From assembly GCA_964035545.1 (NCBI GenBank), contig OZ037769.1, forward strand, positions 9,587,429 through 9,651,428: DNA of 64,000 nt. The letters are read 5' to 3'. Made by a program: the position numbers and the translations under genes. Positions 31,860 through 42,834 of this stretch are shown here, piece after piece (within the stretch, counting starts at the first letter, position 1; each line of letters begins with the position of its first letter). The DNA is from Bugula neritina (lineage: Eukaryota; Bryozoa; Gymnolaemata; Cheilostomatida; Bugulidae). The notes under the pieces are model-generated. The model was not told where the DNA came from, ran no database searches, and saw nothing but the letters and a program-made list of their open reading frames with translations.

Positions 31860-32895
31860 TGATGTCTGCCTACAATTGTTTGTGAGTAGCTTGATGACTT
31901 CTGAGTCCTATCAATGATCTGCATATGCGGTCACAGCGGAAGCATTTGAGGTCATCACTCGGTGTGTCTGTTGAGCTAAGCCTTCTTGCGGCCAGCTCTA
32001 AGTTCGTCTCTGTGTCGCATTCTTTCTTCTTCAAAGATTTGCATGCCTTTATGAACCATAGATCTCCATCTGGTCCTCCTTGCGGCATTCCATTCCCAGG
32101 TCTCTGTTCTGATGTGAGAGCGCTTTATACTGTCTTTGAGACAGTCTTTAAAGCGCTTCCTCTGTCTTCCTTGCAATCTTTTACCTATTTGTAGCTCCCC
32201 ATAAAGGATCTGTTTAAGAACTCTGTGTCCTTTTCATTCTCACTACATGTCCCGACCAACGAAGTCTGCTCTTGATGGTGAGGCTTTCAAGGCTTGGAAT
32301 CTTTGTTTGTTGGTATACGCTGTTATTAGTGTGCTTGTCAGTCCATTTGAGGCCCAGTATTCCTCGCAATTTTCTCTTGTATTAATTTTCTAGCTTCTTT
32401 ATGTCAGTACTGTAGGTAGCCCGTGTCTCAGATGCATACAGAAGTGTTGGTATGATGACAGCCTTGTACACTTTCAGCTTTGTGGTTACCTGCAGGTTAG
32501 AGTTGTCAAAGACTCTCTGCCTCAGCTTGCTGTAAGCAATACTAGCAGCTTGAAGCCGTCTGTCTATCTCTCTCCCCAGATCCGCCTTTGATGACAGGTT
32601 GCTTCCTAAGTACACAAAATCGTCAACAGGGCACAATGTTTCACCCCCAGCAACAATAGTGGGAGTGTCAACAATTTTTCCTGGTTTTGGTTGGCAGATA
32701 ACTTGTGTCTTTTTTTGCATTTAGCTGCAGTCTAAGAGAGTTGTAAGCCTTCTCGAATGCAGTCATAGCAGCTTGAAGATGTTCTTCAGAATCCGCCACT
32801 AGAGCATTGTCATCAGCATACTGCAACTCAAAGACTGATGTCTCTGATGTTAGTGTATTGGCGCGGAGTCTTTGCAGGTTAAACAGGTCCCCGAT
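31860..32895 (-). pseudogene. Non-LTR retrotransposon (LINE) remnant: RT C-terminal half
   Basis: Minus-strand fragments of a LINE reverse transcriptase. The catalytic box is YADDNALVADSEEHLQ near 32,825. It is followed by VDDFVYLGSNLSSKADLGREIDRR (split across the frame), YKAVIIPTLLYASET, and a C-terminal end with a CCHH-like motif (CFRCDRICRSLIGLRSHQATH) at 31,870-31,950. It is 5'-truncated, as LINEs usually are, and interrupted by stops. The endonuclease is absent. The clade cannot be fixed by eye. Confidence 0.78.
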
Positions 32896-32898
32896 ACG

Positions 32899-32946
<48 letters not shown>

Positions 32947-32970
32947 ATATATATATATATATATATATAT
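32899..32970 (+). repeat. AT microsatellite
   Basis: (AT)n with single GT and GATAT interruptions, between the LINE remnant and an LTR-like segment. Confidence 0.95.
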
Positions 32971-33337
32971 CACGGGTGGTGACTAGTCCTGGCATTTCTC
33001 TATACTTCCCCGTTGGTCATGCGGTGACCACGTGTTAATGGTCGTGTTGACTGTTTTTTATTTCTCCAATCAGGATAAAGGCGAACCTACGATAACGAGG
33101 GAAAGAACATTCTCCCACGTCAGTAAGGGTTTACTGGACTAGCAGTAAACACTTGTTTAACTAATTGTATTAACTTTTCTTGACTGATGTAGAGTTTATT
33201 AATATTGTATCTTGTTGTACAAATACAGTCCTATTATTCTAACGTTACAATCCTTCGGAGTTGATTACATAACTGTCTGTAATGAGCTGATTAGATTATA
33301 CACAAGTACCCACACTGACAAGCAGAAAATTATAACA
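32971..33337 (+). repeat. Probable 5' LTR, family C
   Basis: The 3' end is defined by ATAACA followed, after one base, by the tRNA-Leu primer site, as in D and F. The body shows no alignment with LTR families A or B. The 5' boundary against the microsatellite is a guess, and no partner LTR was found. Confidence 0.5.
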
Positions 33338-33545
33338 GTGGTGGCAGCGGTGAAACACCACAACGGGTAGAAGGTGAGCATGACAATAATATTGTTCTCG
33401 TGGACCCCGCGGCAGAAAAAAACAACAAGCAAGCGAGATTAATCCACCAGTTGTGAAATGCCCCGGTCACGCGCAACAACCACAACGCCCAGTCGTTTTT
33501 TATGCTGATGCAGTTAAGAGCAGACGTGTTAGTAGTCACACATAG
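33338..33545 (+). pseudogene. Deletion derivative: gag start fused to pol tail
   Basis: After the primer site (33339-33352, only the first 14 nt matching) comes the gag leader with the AAG|GTGAGC donor (cut after 33373), a short Lys/Asn-rich stretch, then the very end of pol (VVFYADAVKSRRVSSHT, stop near 33,544). Nearly all of gag and pol is absent, yet donor, acceptor and third ORF were kept. The original element would be a non-autonomous, internally deleted relative of D1. Confidence 0.65.
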
Positions 33546-33592
33546 TAATCATTCCTAGTGCTCCAGTATGCCCGGCGACTCCGGTTTCCGGG

Positions 33593-33869
33593 GTGAGTTA
33601 TCTATTATGCTTCTAGTACAGAAACTGAATTGCATCAGCCAACTCTGAACTCAGTCAAGTTAATTAGACTGGATATCCGGCTAGTGAAAACAAGTGGCAA
33701 GAATACGGACTGACAGGGGAGTCTTGGTGATTCTAAATTGCGATTCGTATTCTCGGTCAATCATTCACTGGTATTGATCTCGCGAGTGTTAACCGAGAAA
33801 AAGTTAACTGTCAGGCTGTCAGGCGGTACCTTAGTGTAGGCTTGAATTATTACTGTTGTGCTCTTTCAG
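33593..33869 (+). other. Putative intron upstream of third ORF (33-kb copy)
   Basis: GTGAGT at 33593 and CTCTTTCAG ending 33869, 277 nt, homologous to 8672-8939. A phase-1 leader joined here would read GTTRPTAMDSR and enter the third ORF in frame. Confidence 0.5.
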
Positions 33870-34580
33870 GTACCACTCGCCCTACTGCTATGGATTCTAG
33901 GACACCTATCCCTACCTGGTCACACGACCACGTACCCAGTCAACCCCTCTTCTCCCCTCATCAACTACAAAGAAGGAGAGTTGCCAGCGCCACTGTGCCG
34001 TCGATGCCGGTAGGTGCCGGTAGGTGCCGCCAGCCACAGAAGAGAAAATTAAGGCCCCGATGGAAGTACCAGGTGCCAATTATGTCATGAGAATTGTCCG
34101 TCTATTTGCTCGTTGAAGGCCCATGTGGATGCCCAGTAGTTGCTAGTCTTCTGCCTCTGTGGACAACATAATGTTCACTCTTACGCCATTATCGAGCACC
34201 AGGCTCGAGCCGGTTGTTACCTCGGTGCCACATATACCGTAGACGAAAACAACTACCAAGACTTTTTTCCTATTATATGACCTCTAGTTTATGAGGGTCT
34301 ACTCCTAGCTGTCCTTTTCCAAGGGTTCTAGACGCTACAGGAATATGCCAGTCATAAATCGCACACCATCTCTAGGCAACCTAGGCCAACACCTCCACAG
34401 AGTGAACCGTTAACCCAAAACAGTGTAGAAGAAGATGTGGATCTACCCCACAGAGATTCTCCATCTATATCAGAGCGTCTTAGTTGCTTATCCACAGTAG
34501 AAGAAAGACTCAGCGGTTGCAGGCAGACTTTACCCAATTGGTGCCCTGACTCTTAACTACTACTACCAGGCTATATCAAT
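33870..34580 (+). pseudogene. Third ORF, 33-kb copy, 5' part (split by a transposon)
   Basis: An open frame with ATG at 33890 encodes a basic N-terminus. A one-base insertion near 34,067 then shifts it out of the finger frame (CQLCHENCPS, KAHVDAQ with the last His changed to Gln; FCLCGQHNVHSYAI with EHQ). The AGCYLGATYTVDENNYQDFF block and coiled-coil start follow, with several stops. At 34580 it is interrupted by the Harbinger-like element. The continuation LKDSVSRIKRR to the stop at 38818-38820 resumes at 38741. It groups with the D1 copy. Confidence 0.65.
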
Positions 34581-35655
34581 AGACCATGTAAAACTCAGCC
34601 AATCAGCGAAGTGTACCAGGTCAATGTCTTACCATTGTAACTGATATAAAATTCTGCAAATTCAATTGCAAAATGCATGCTTCTAAAAGCTAGTTGTGCA
34701 ACTTTTTTTTCATGCATTATTTAATTTCATATCTTAAATTGATGACTCTTGAAAAGATTTTTTAAAATGTCTAAATTAAGTGTTTATAAAATGCAATTAA
34801 AGATTGCATGTCTAGAAAAATGACCTGGTACACTTTTGCAACTTAAGGCCAATTATTACATAACTGCCAGCTTAGTAGTTATTTGTTGTTGCAGCTTGAA
34901 TTGGTTATTGTTTAGCATTGAAAGCTTGTAGTAAACGGCTGTGAATTTGGTACATGACTTTGATTGGCTGGTTTTTGAATGGTCCTTTAGTATATGCATC
35001 TGGATGGCTGGGTAGTGTAGACTCCGCCTACATCTACCTAATGTACAGTAGCCAATCCACAGTAGTATTACAAAACTTCTGTTTAACAAATGAAATATTC
35101 TGGTCATTTGTTTTGTACTTTACAATAGTAAATATTCTATTCAACTGGAATTTTATTGTATGTAAGCCATGGGAACTACTAAGAGGTTAAATCAACCACC
35201 CATGCTGGTAATATTGTTGCTCACAGTAATAGCAAGTCCACACCATAAAAATATACACATAAGCTATTATGTGCAACTTATGAATGCTGAAATGACCCCA
35301 TTTCTTACTTTCAATTTGAAAAAATTGTGTTACATATTCGGCCACTTCTGCACCAAGAGTGTGTTTTCCTTTCAAATTTTGAAAATAGTAGTCAGTTTCT
35401 GCAGCAGTCAACTGCATCCACAATAAACAACGTAAGCTTTCAAATAAACTATAAATATATGAAATATTAGTGTGGAAACAATGTAATTTATTTATTGCTA
35501 TGATGAAAAATTACAAGAATATTATATAAAAGCTAAATATAGATTTCTATAAAATGACACAGGTAAAAATAACACATTTTTACTTCAAATTCTAAATTTC
35601 ATCAGTCACCAATGGTGGCTGTAGATTACAGAGAGCACAGCAGACTATCATAATC
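34581..35655 (+). repeat. Left inverted repeat arm of Harbinger-like element
   Basis: 1,075 bp, matching the reverse of 37675-38738 with few differences. The open frames in the arm (35,169-35,426 and its mirror) show no known motif and appear on both arms, so they are probably not genes. Confidence 0.88.
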
Positions 35656-35702
35656 ATAAGGATGGTCAGCCCACTGAGCAAAATCCAACTCCAACCCTTC
35701 AT

Positions 35703-37694
35703 TTGGGTTACCAACGCACTAAAGCATATAATGTAAGACGCACTAAAAACAGTGGTTTTAATGGAACATGTGAAGGAAGCGAACAGAAAACGTCTTCAAC
35801 AGACTCAGCTGATATAGAGCAACAGAACTCATCTGACAGCCATCCTCATAGTCAGACTTCATTAGAAGTAACTGAGTTACCAGAATCATCAACTACTCAG
35901 AAAAAAGATCTGCACATTCTATTGATAGACAAAAATCAAAAGTTGGAAGAAAAAGCTCAAAAAGTTCCAAGTTTAAACAAAAAGCAACTATTGAAAAAGT
36001 AAAAGTTTTTAAAACTTTCACCACTACAGATGAGCGAACTAAATTCTATACTGGAATACCTACACATTCTCTATACTATTTTTTAGCAAGGTTAAAATTA
36101 TGATTTTCTTATTGCAAAGATAGACTATGGTTTATTACAAATAAACAATGCAAGTCTCACTATGCTAAAATTTGTACATTGATTAAATTTGATGTGTAGT
36201 AAAACTGTCATTTTAATTAAATTTGTTGCAGTGTGAGTGCATCATTCATACATTTTTTATTAAAGATGTTGTTTTATGTAAGATATTCATAAATACCACA
36301 GTGGTCATCTGTATGCTTTGACTTATTTAGTTTAGGGTGTTATTTAAACAAGCAGCAGTCTTCTATTTGTGGACAAATTGACTCACTTTCTCCAAGAAAA
36401 GTAAATTGTTTTGACTTAACTTTTCCTTGGTTATTTTAAAGCTTATCAAAAGTGGCCTCCTAATCTAATTTTTAGCTGAAACTAACTCAGTGTTTAAAAC
36501 TAAAATGGTTTACACTTGTTACTAGTTTCACTTATTCACAAACATTATTAAATGCTATTCTAGAAATAATATGGGTTTGAATTAGTTATAGTATAATTAT
36601 AAAATGAAGTAATAATTGTTTGTCCACAGTATTTGTTTAAACTCATGACTCCATTCAAAGCATGTACTCAGACAGCTAGCTTATTATGTACTGTTGCAGT
36701 ATTACTTAACACATGTTGACACACATTACATTCTGTTTGGATGGTGATATATTGGGTCAAGCCTTCAACTAGCAGTTCTTGAACTTCATAGTTCTTGCAA
36801 AATATAACTGAAGCTACTTACCAGAGAGTAAAAACTGCTGAATGAATACAAACTAAGCACAAAATTTATTTAGCACATACATTATAATTTGAATCATAAT
36901 TTAATTTTCATTCTTTATTTACTATATTTAGATTTATATGTCCGAAGATGAAAGTTCTCACTCTCAGAAAAAAGCTAACAGGACAAAATAAACTTTTATT
37001 GGCCTTGATGAAGCTGCATCAAAGTTTACAGTTTCAAATGCTTGCTGGCCTTTTTTATATCTCTAGATTGCTAGCAAGCAAAACCTTCAAAGACACATTA
37101 GATATTTTAGCAAAAGAACTGAACAATCTAATAGTTTTTCCAACAAGAGAGAAGCTGAACATCCCTCTGAGCTTTCAAAGCCAATATGCTAACATTAGGT
37201 GCATTATAGACTGCACAGAAATATTCATTTGCAAGCCTCAATCAAAGCTGGCTCAATCTTTAACATGGGGTGAGTATAAAAAGACCAACACCATCAATTA
37301 TTTGGTTGCAATTACACCCAAGGGCACTATCTGCTTTATTTCGCATGGAATGGGAGGTAGAGCCTAAGACAAGTGTGTAGTGAATGACTCTAGGTTCTTA
37401 GACTTCATAAACCCAGGTGATGTGGTCATGGCAGATAGAAGCTTTCTTATTGAAAAAGAACTTATAGGCGCTGGAGCCAAGTTGGCCATACCACCTGGGA
37501 AAAGAGGCCATTTGCAAATGACTAAAATGCAGTTACTGCAAACAAAGTTGATTGCTAACCTTCGAATCCATGTCGAAAGAGCAATCAAAAGGATAAAGGA
37601 GTTCAATATTTTAAATGGTCCTGGAGGTGGGAACTTACTTAGTGTTGGCACCTCTATTAAACAAGATTATGATAGTCTGCTGTGCTCTCTGTAA
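35703..37694 (+). pseudogene. Harbinger/ISL2EU-like DDE transposase
   Basis: Cuts and pastes the element. The N-terminal part (35703-36090) is Ser/Gln-rich, then has TDERTKFYTGIP, the usual motif before the HTH region; it needs one frameshift near 35,990. A donor AAG|GTTAAA at 36090 and an acceptor TTTAG at 36931 suggest an intron of about 840 nt. The catalytic domain runs from 36,932 to 37,691: CIIDCTEIF (first Asp), TWGEYKKTNTINYLVAITP, GDVVMADRSF (second Asp), IHVERAIKRIK (Glu). TAA near 37,367 replaces a Ser in GGRVSDK-type sequence. The last codons and stop (37692-37694) lie inside the right inverted arm. Confidence 0.82.
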
Positions 37695-38738
37695 TCTACA
37701 GCCACCATTGGTGACTGATAAAATTTAGAATTTGAAGTAAAAATGTGTTATTTTTACCTGTGCCATTTTACTAGAAATCTATATCTAGCTTTTATATAAT
37801 ATTCTTGTAATTTTTCATCATAGCAATAAATAAATTACATTGTTTCCACACTAATATTTCATATATTTATAGTTTATTTGAAAGCTTACGTTGTTTATTG
37901 TGAATGCTGACTGCTGCAGAAACTGACTACTATTTTCAAAATTTAAAAGGAAAACAAGTTCCTGGTGCAGAAGTGGCAGAATATGTAATACAATTTTTTT
38001 CAAATTGAAAGTAAGAAATGGGGTCATTTCAGCATTCATAAGCTGCACATAATAGCTTATGTGTATATTTATATGGTGTGGGCTTGCTATTACTGTGAGC
38101 AACAATATTACCAGCATGGGTGGTTGATTTAACCTCTTAGTAGTTCCCATGGCTTACATACATTAAAATTCCAGTTGAATAGAATACTCACTATTGTAAA
38201 GTACAAAACAAATGACCAGAATATTTCATTTGTTAAACAGAAGTTTTGTAATACTACTGTGGATTGGCTACTGTACATTAGGTAGATGTAGGCGGAGTCT
38301 ACACTACCCAGCCATCCAGATGCATATACTAAAGGGCCATTCAAAAACCAGCCAATCAAAGTCATGTACCAAATTCACAGACGTTTACTGCAAGCTTCCA
38401 ATGCTAAACAATAACCCATTCAAGCTGCAACAACAAATAACTACTAAGCTGGCAGTTATGTAATAATTGGCCTTAAGTTGCAAAAGTGTACCAGGTCATT
38501 TTTCTAGACATGCAATTTTTAATTGCATTTTATAAACACTTAATTTAGACATTTTAAAAAATCTTTTCAAGAGTCATCAATTTAAGATATGAAATTAAAT
38601 AATGCATGAAACAAAAGTTGCACAACTAGCTTTTAGAAGCATGCATTTTGCAATTGAATTTGCAGAATTTTATATCAGTTACAATGGTAAGACATTGACC
38701 TGGTACACTTCGCTGATTGGCTGAGTTTTACATGGTCT
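37675..38738 (+). repeat. Right inverted repeat arm of Harbinger-like element
   Basis: 1,064 bp, reverse of the left arm. It includes the last few codons of the transposase. Confidence 0.88.
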
Positions 38739-38740
38739 AT

Positions 38741-38820
38741 TAAAAGACTCTGTGAGCCGGATTAAGCGGAGGCTCCGTACCCAGCATGCAAAACATTATT
38801 CTTATTCAACTAAACATTAA
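38741..38820 (+). pseudogene. Third ORF, 33-kb copy, 3' end
   Basis: Resumes the frame interrupted at 34580: LKDSVSRIKRRLRTQHAKH, ending at TAA 38818-38820. It corresponds to LKGSVGRIERK ... AKH at the end of the D1 copy. Confidence 0.65.
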
Positions 38821-39016
38821 CCCTCTTTGAGAGCGTACATCTGTGAATCCTGTCCTTCCTGGTTAGCTCAGTGGACAACGTTGCGTCCATGTAAATGACA
38901 CCCCTTCCTACCTATAGTATTGTGTAAATTTGTTAATACATTTGTGTATTATTTCTCTCTTTATGTTATGGTGTATCTTTATTTTCTGTGTGTGTTGTTG
39001 TTTCTTATATATTTAT

Positions 39017-39019
39017 ATT

Positions 39020-39103
<84 letters not shown>
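39017..39103 (+). repeat. AT microsatellite
   Basis: (AT)n abutting the start of the Penelope-type remnant. Confidence 0.95.
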
Positions 39104-39105
<2 letters not shown>

Positions 39106-39440
39106 GGAATTTCTTCTACTGTATTCAAGACAAGGTACTACAACCATCTTGCTTCCTTCAGGCATTCCACCAAGCGCTTACAAACTGAGTTAAGTAAACA
39201 CATCTGGTCCTTAAAAGACAAAGGCCTAAATTTTACAATATCCTGGTAAATTCTCATAAAAGCTCAGCCATATAACATCACTAAAAGCTGCCAGCTGTGC
39301 TTATGGGAAAAATATTTTATTCTATACAAGCTAGCCACAATTGTTTTCTCTCAACAGGCGCAATGACTTTATCTATATGCAGGCATAGCAGCAAATTTCT
39401 ACTCAAGAATGCTGTGACAAAGCTAATTACATCCAATGCT
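39104..39440 (+). pseudogene. Penelope-like element remnant: GIY-YIG endonuclease domain
   Basis: YVGISSTVFKTRYYNHLASF, then ELSKHIWSLKDKGLNFTISW, and in other frames KSCQLCLWEKYFI and NRRNDF. This is the GIY-YIG endonuclease that ends Penelope-type reverse transcriptases and nicks the target. The first strand (the GIY) has been replaced by the AT repeat. A TAA at 39247-39249 and frameshifts break it. No RT domain is found upstream. Confidence 0.65.
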
Positions 39441-39682
39441 ACCTTTTTGTTACATTTTAATCCTTTTGCTTTTTTCTGTGCACATTTACTTATAACAACG
39501 TTATATAGTTGTGAGCCATCATAATGACAATTTTATCTGCCGAGTGCATAACATCTTGTGTACGAAACTATTAGTAATAGATTTCATTATATTATTCAAA
39601 TCTCATTTCATTTCTTCTAATGTGTATGCTCTAGATTTATTTCTATAGAGCACTCTTGTAACAGTTTATATACTCTCACTTT

Positions 39683-39810
<128 letters not shown>

Positions 39811-39814
39811 TATA

Positions 39815-41553
39815 CAGTGGTGATCTTAATTATGGGACCGCTTAAAATAAACTTATTATTTTTTAGTAATTGATTATTTGCTCAATATTTATAAGGTGAT
39901 ATAGGGTAATATGCATATCAATGGAAAGCTAAATATGTTCTCTACAAGAATATTTTAAAAATTCAGCGGATTTCAGTTTCTGTAGTACAATTTTGGGCCA
40001 ATATACTCATCTTAGTGTTAAAATTGAAAATTCTAGTAAAATTGCAACTTAATTTTTTTTAAAAATTGCAATGATTTTTGCTTATTTTTTGAACATAACT
40101 CTTTGAAATTAAAGTGGTGGCCCTGAAATAGGTCTATAGGGTTATTAGATACATCCTAATATTTTGTTGGCAACCCTTGTTGTCAATCACAGCTCGACAG
40201 CATTTGGCATGCCGGCAACAAGTTTGGAGAGCAGTTCCGAGGATACCACTCGGAACCAGGACTGGATATTGAGCTCAATTAGTTTTCTGTTGGTTGTTGG
40301 CTTGTTTTTTGCAATCATTTGACCAATATTACACCATAAATTTTCAGTTGAATTGAGATACGGTGATTGGGCAGGCCAGCTGAGAGATCTCACGTCACGG
40401 TCTTCCCTCCACTTCTTGACCTTCGTGGCTGCATTGCAAGTGTGTTATCCTGTTGGTACAACCATGGTCCATGAAAGAGATCTCTTACTGATGAAAACCC
40501 CACTTTCTCCAACACATCACAGTATTTAGTAGCACTCATCATGCCTTCGACAACATAAAGTCCATCAGGACCACTCGCAGCAAAGCACCCCCATACCATG
40601 ACAGAAGTCGGATGTTTAATGTACGCCAGAGGGGCGCATGTCTGGCCTGGGCTAAAGAGCACCTGACATGGACACCCCAGCAGTGGCAAAAAGTTCTTTG
40701 TAGTAATGAAAGTACATTTAATATCTTGGCCTGGTGAAGAGTTTGACCCAAAGTATATTCTTGCAACCATTAAATATTCAACTTCCGCCACGGTCATGGG
40801 TGCTTGGCAGCGAGTGGTCCTCCTGGTGGACTTCATGTTGTTGAAGGCATGATGAGTGCTGCTAAATTTTGTAATGTGTTGGAGAAAGTAATGCTTCCAT
40901 CAGTAAGAGATCTCTTTCATGGATAACGCATTTTGCAATACAGCCAAGAAAGTCAAGAAGTGGATGGAAGACCGTGACGTGAGATCTCTCAGCTGGCCTG
41001 CCCAATCGCCAGATCTCAAATTTAGAGTTCATAGTGTAAGATTGGTCAATTGATTGGAAAGGACAAGCCAACAACCAACAGAAAACTAATTGAGCTCAAT
41101 ATACAGTCCTGGTTCCGAGTGGTATCCTCGGAACTGCTCTCCAAACTTGTTGCCGGCATGCCAAATGCTGTCGAGCTGTGATTGACAACAAGGGTTGCAA
41201 ACAAAATATTAGGATGTATCTAATAACCCTATAGACCTATTTCAGGGCGACCACTTTAATTTCAAAGAGTTATGTTCAAAAAATAAGCAAAAATCATTGC
41301 AATTTTTAAAAAAAATCAAGTTGCAATTTTACTAAAATTTTCAATTTCAATACTAAGATGAGTATATTGGCCCAAAATTGTACTACAGAAACTGAAATCC
41401 GCTGATTTTTTAAAACATTCTTGTAGAGAACATATTTAGCTTTCCATTGATATGCATATTACCCTATATCACCTTACAAATATTGAGCAAATAATTAATT
41501 ACTAATAAATAATAGGTTTATTTTAAGCGGTCCCATAATTAAGATCACCACTG
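39815..41553. mobile_element. Fold-back Tc1-like transposon
   Basis: A 1.74-kb element starting CAGTGGTGATCTTAATTATG and ending with its reverse, with TA on both sides. Unlike a normal Tc1 element the inverted arms are about 720-740 bp (39815-40556 and 40836-41553). Both hold the transposase 3' half, leaving a centre of about 280 bp. The structure is nearly a palindrome. The two arms differ by scattered substitutions and small indels. Confidence 0.85.
40187..40836 (-). pseudogene. Tc1-like transposase, C-terminal part (fold-back element)
   Basis: Minus-strand frames give VMVWGCFAASGPDGL, VVEGMMSATKY, LYQQDNTLAMQ (second catalytic Asp) and SPYLNSTENLW (catalytic Glu kept), ending VAGMPNAVEL. 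One frame change lies near 40,390. The DNA-binding HTH half is missing: where it should start, the sequence turns into the inverted copy of the 3' half. Confidence 0.8.
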
Positions 41554-41840
41554 TATATAATTATATGCATATGATATTGTTGTAGTTTTCTGCACTACTA
41601 GTAAGGGTATTGTTGCATGCTTAATAGTAACTGCCTATCCACTGGGAGGTTATGTGAAGAACCGAACTAAATGATTGCTTACCGAGAGAACTGTATTAAT
41701 CCAATCACGCACAATAAAAATCAGGTACAAATATAAAAGAGAACAGAGTACAATTAGCAAAATACTGCATAAAGGTAACCTATCTATATAACTGTCATTA
41801 TCAAGACTGGTGTGGGCACCGGAAGGTATTGTTTATAACT
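41554..41840. other. No recognisable gene
   Basis: AT-rich spacer to the right of the fold-back element. Confidence 0.5.
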
Positions 41841-42751
41841 CTACCGAGTCTGTGAAGTGATTGATCCACACTGCACTAAGATCTCTCCTCGTGCAGTCAG
41901 TTGGTTGAAGCGGCTGGCGAGTTGGATTCTATCATGAGCGCCCTCCATAACCCCTAGTCCGGAAATTTGCCTACTATTCACCCTGCAGTGAATGGTGGCG
42001 CGGAAGCATCCAGGTATTGTACGACTCCGTACTACCTGTACACCTCTCACAAGCGGACGGCCAAACTTGTCAACACAGATGAGCTCCCACCCGGCCATAA
42101 TTACCACAAAATTGCTAAAGTCAATATGGCATTCGTGTCTCTTAAGGAATGGCATCCCGAGGATAGCATCCTGTTTGAGTTGACTGACAATGAACGCCTC
42201 CTAAATCGCTCGATTCCGGACGCGTGCCTTCAGCTCAACTTTGCCATAGAAAGGAATACACGACCCGTCCGCCAACGTTACGTGTTCCCCGTCGTATGGC
42301 TCCAGACCAGTCTTGTCTCTAGCGTTTAGGGTGTCAAAGACCTGGCGGCTTAGGAGGTTAGTGGTACACCCTGAGCCCAGCAGGAAAGCTACAGTTTTAC
42401 CGGCTACCTTGCCTGGTAAGAAATAACTGCCACCATAAGGTTGTGCCCGTATTCTCCTAGTGCGCTCGGTCTTTGCAGGAGACACCTCTCTTGCTTTGAG
42501 TTTAGGTTGGTGTGATGTTCGATGGTTGTGGGCAGGTTTTTGAGGGGAGGAAGCATTCCACTAGACGCTAGGTCCTGTTCCTCTTTTGACCCTGAATCGC
42601 ACAACTCGCCAAAGCTATTGCGGAGTGGCAAGGTGACGGCAGCAGGCCGGCCGTATGGCTCGCCTGTCCGTCGTGGCACATGCCACTTCTGCAGGGCTGC
42701 CCGTCGCGTCCGTACAGACTGCTGACGGCTCCCCAGCGATCGGAGTCTCAT
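41841..42751 (-). pseudogene. Ty3/gypsy gag-pol junction and protease fragment
   Basis: Minus strand: a Pro/Arg-rich region after the gag knuckle (LQKWHVPRRTGEP), SYFLPGKVAGKTVAFLLGSGCTTN, YDGEHVTLADGSCIPFYG, QDAILGMPFLKRHEC, DKFGRPLVRGVQVV and ISGLGVMEGAHDRIQL. It is broken by frameshifts near 42,200 and 42,420. The protease catalytic Asp is Gly (GSG for DSG). RT and everything downstream are absent, and no LTR is seen. Confidence 0.85.
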
Positions 42752-42818
42752 CTTCAGCTCATAATGGAGTTGCTGTTTCTGACCATAAACTATTGAGTTA
42801 TGTTTACCAGGGGATACT

Positions 42819-42834
42819 GGGGGGGGGGGGGGGG
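42819..42834 (+). repeat. Poly-G tract
   Basis: Sixteen consecutive G, at the edge of the gag-protease fragment. The length is probably uncertain in assembly. Confidence 0.9.

Larger units (their letters stand above)
34581..38738 (+). mobile_element. PIF/Harbinger (ISL2EU-like) DNA transposon with 1-kb inverted repeats
   Basis: A 4.16-kb element bounded by near-identical inverted arms starting AGACCATGTAAAACTCAGCC and flanked by AT on both sides. The empty site can be read from the flanks: CAAT and ATTAAAAG correspond to CCAATTAAAAGG in the homologous third ORF at about 9,612, so the target duplication is the 2-bp AT typical of this group. It carries one DDE transposase with the layout of ISL2EU proteins. 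It inserted in the coiled-coil codons of a retrotransposon third ORF. Confidence 0.88.

Noticed and set aside
35169-35426. Genes inside the Harbinger-like inverted arms
   Set aside because: The same frames recur in mirror image in the other arm, have no known motif and are short; better explained as chance ORFs in the arm.
38845-38895. tRNA gene or tRNA-derived SINE
   Set aside because: GGTTAGCTCAGTGG matches an A box, but there is no B box in the next 100 bp and no cloverleaf can be drawn.
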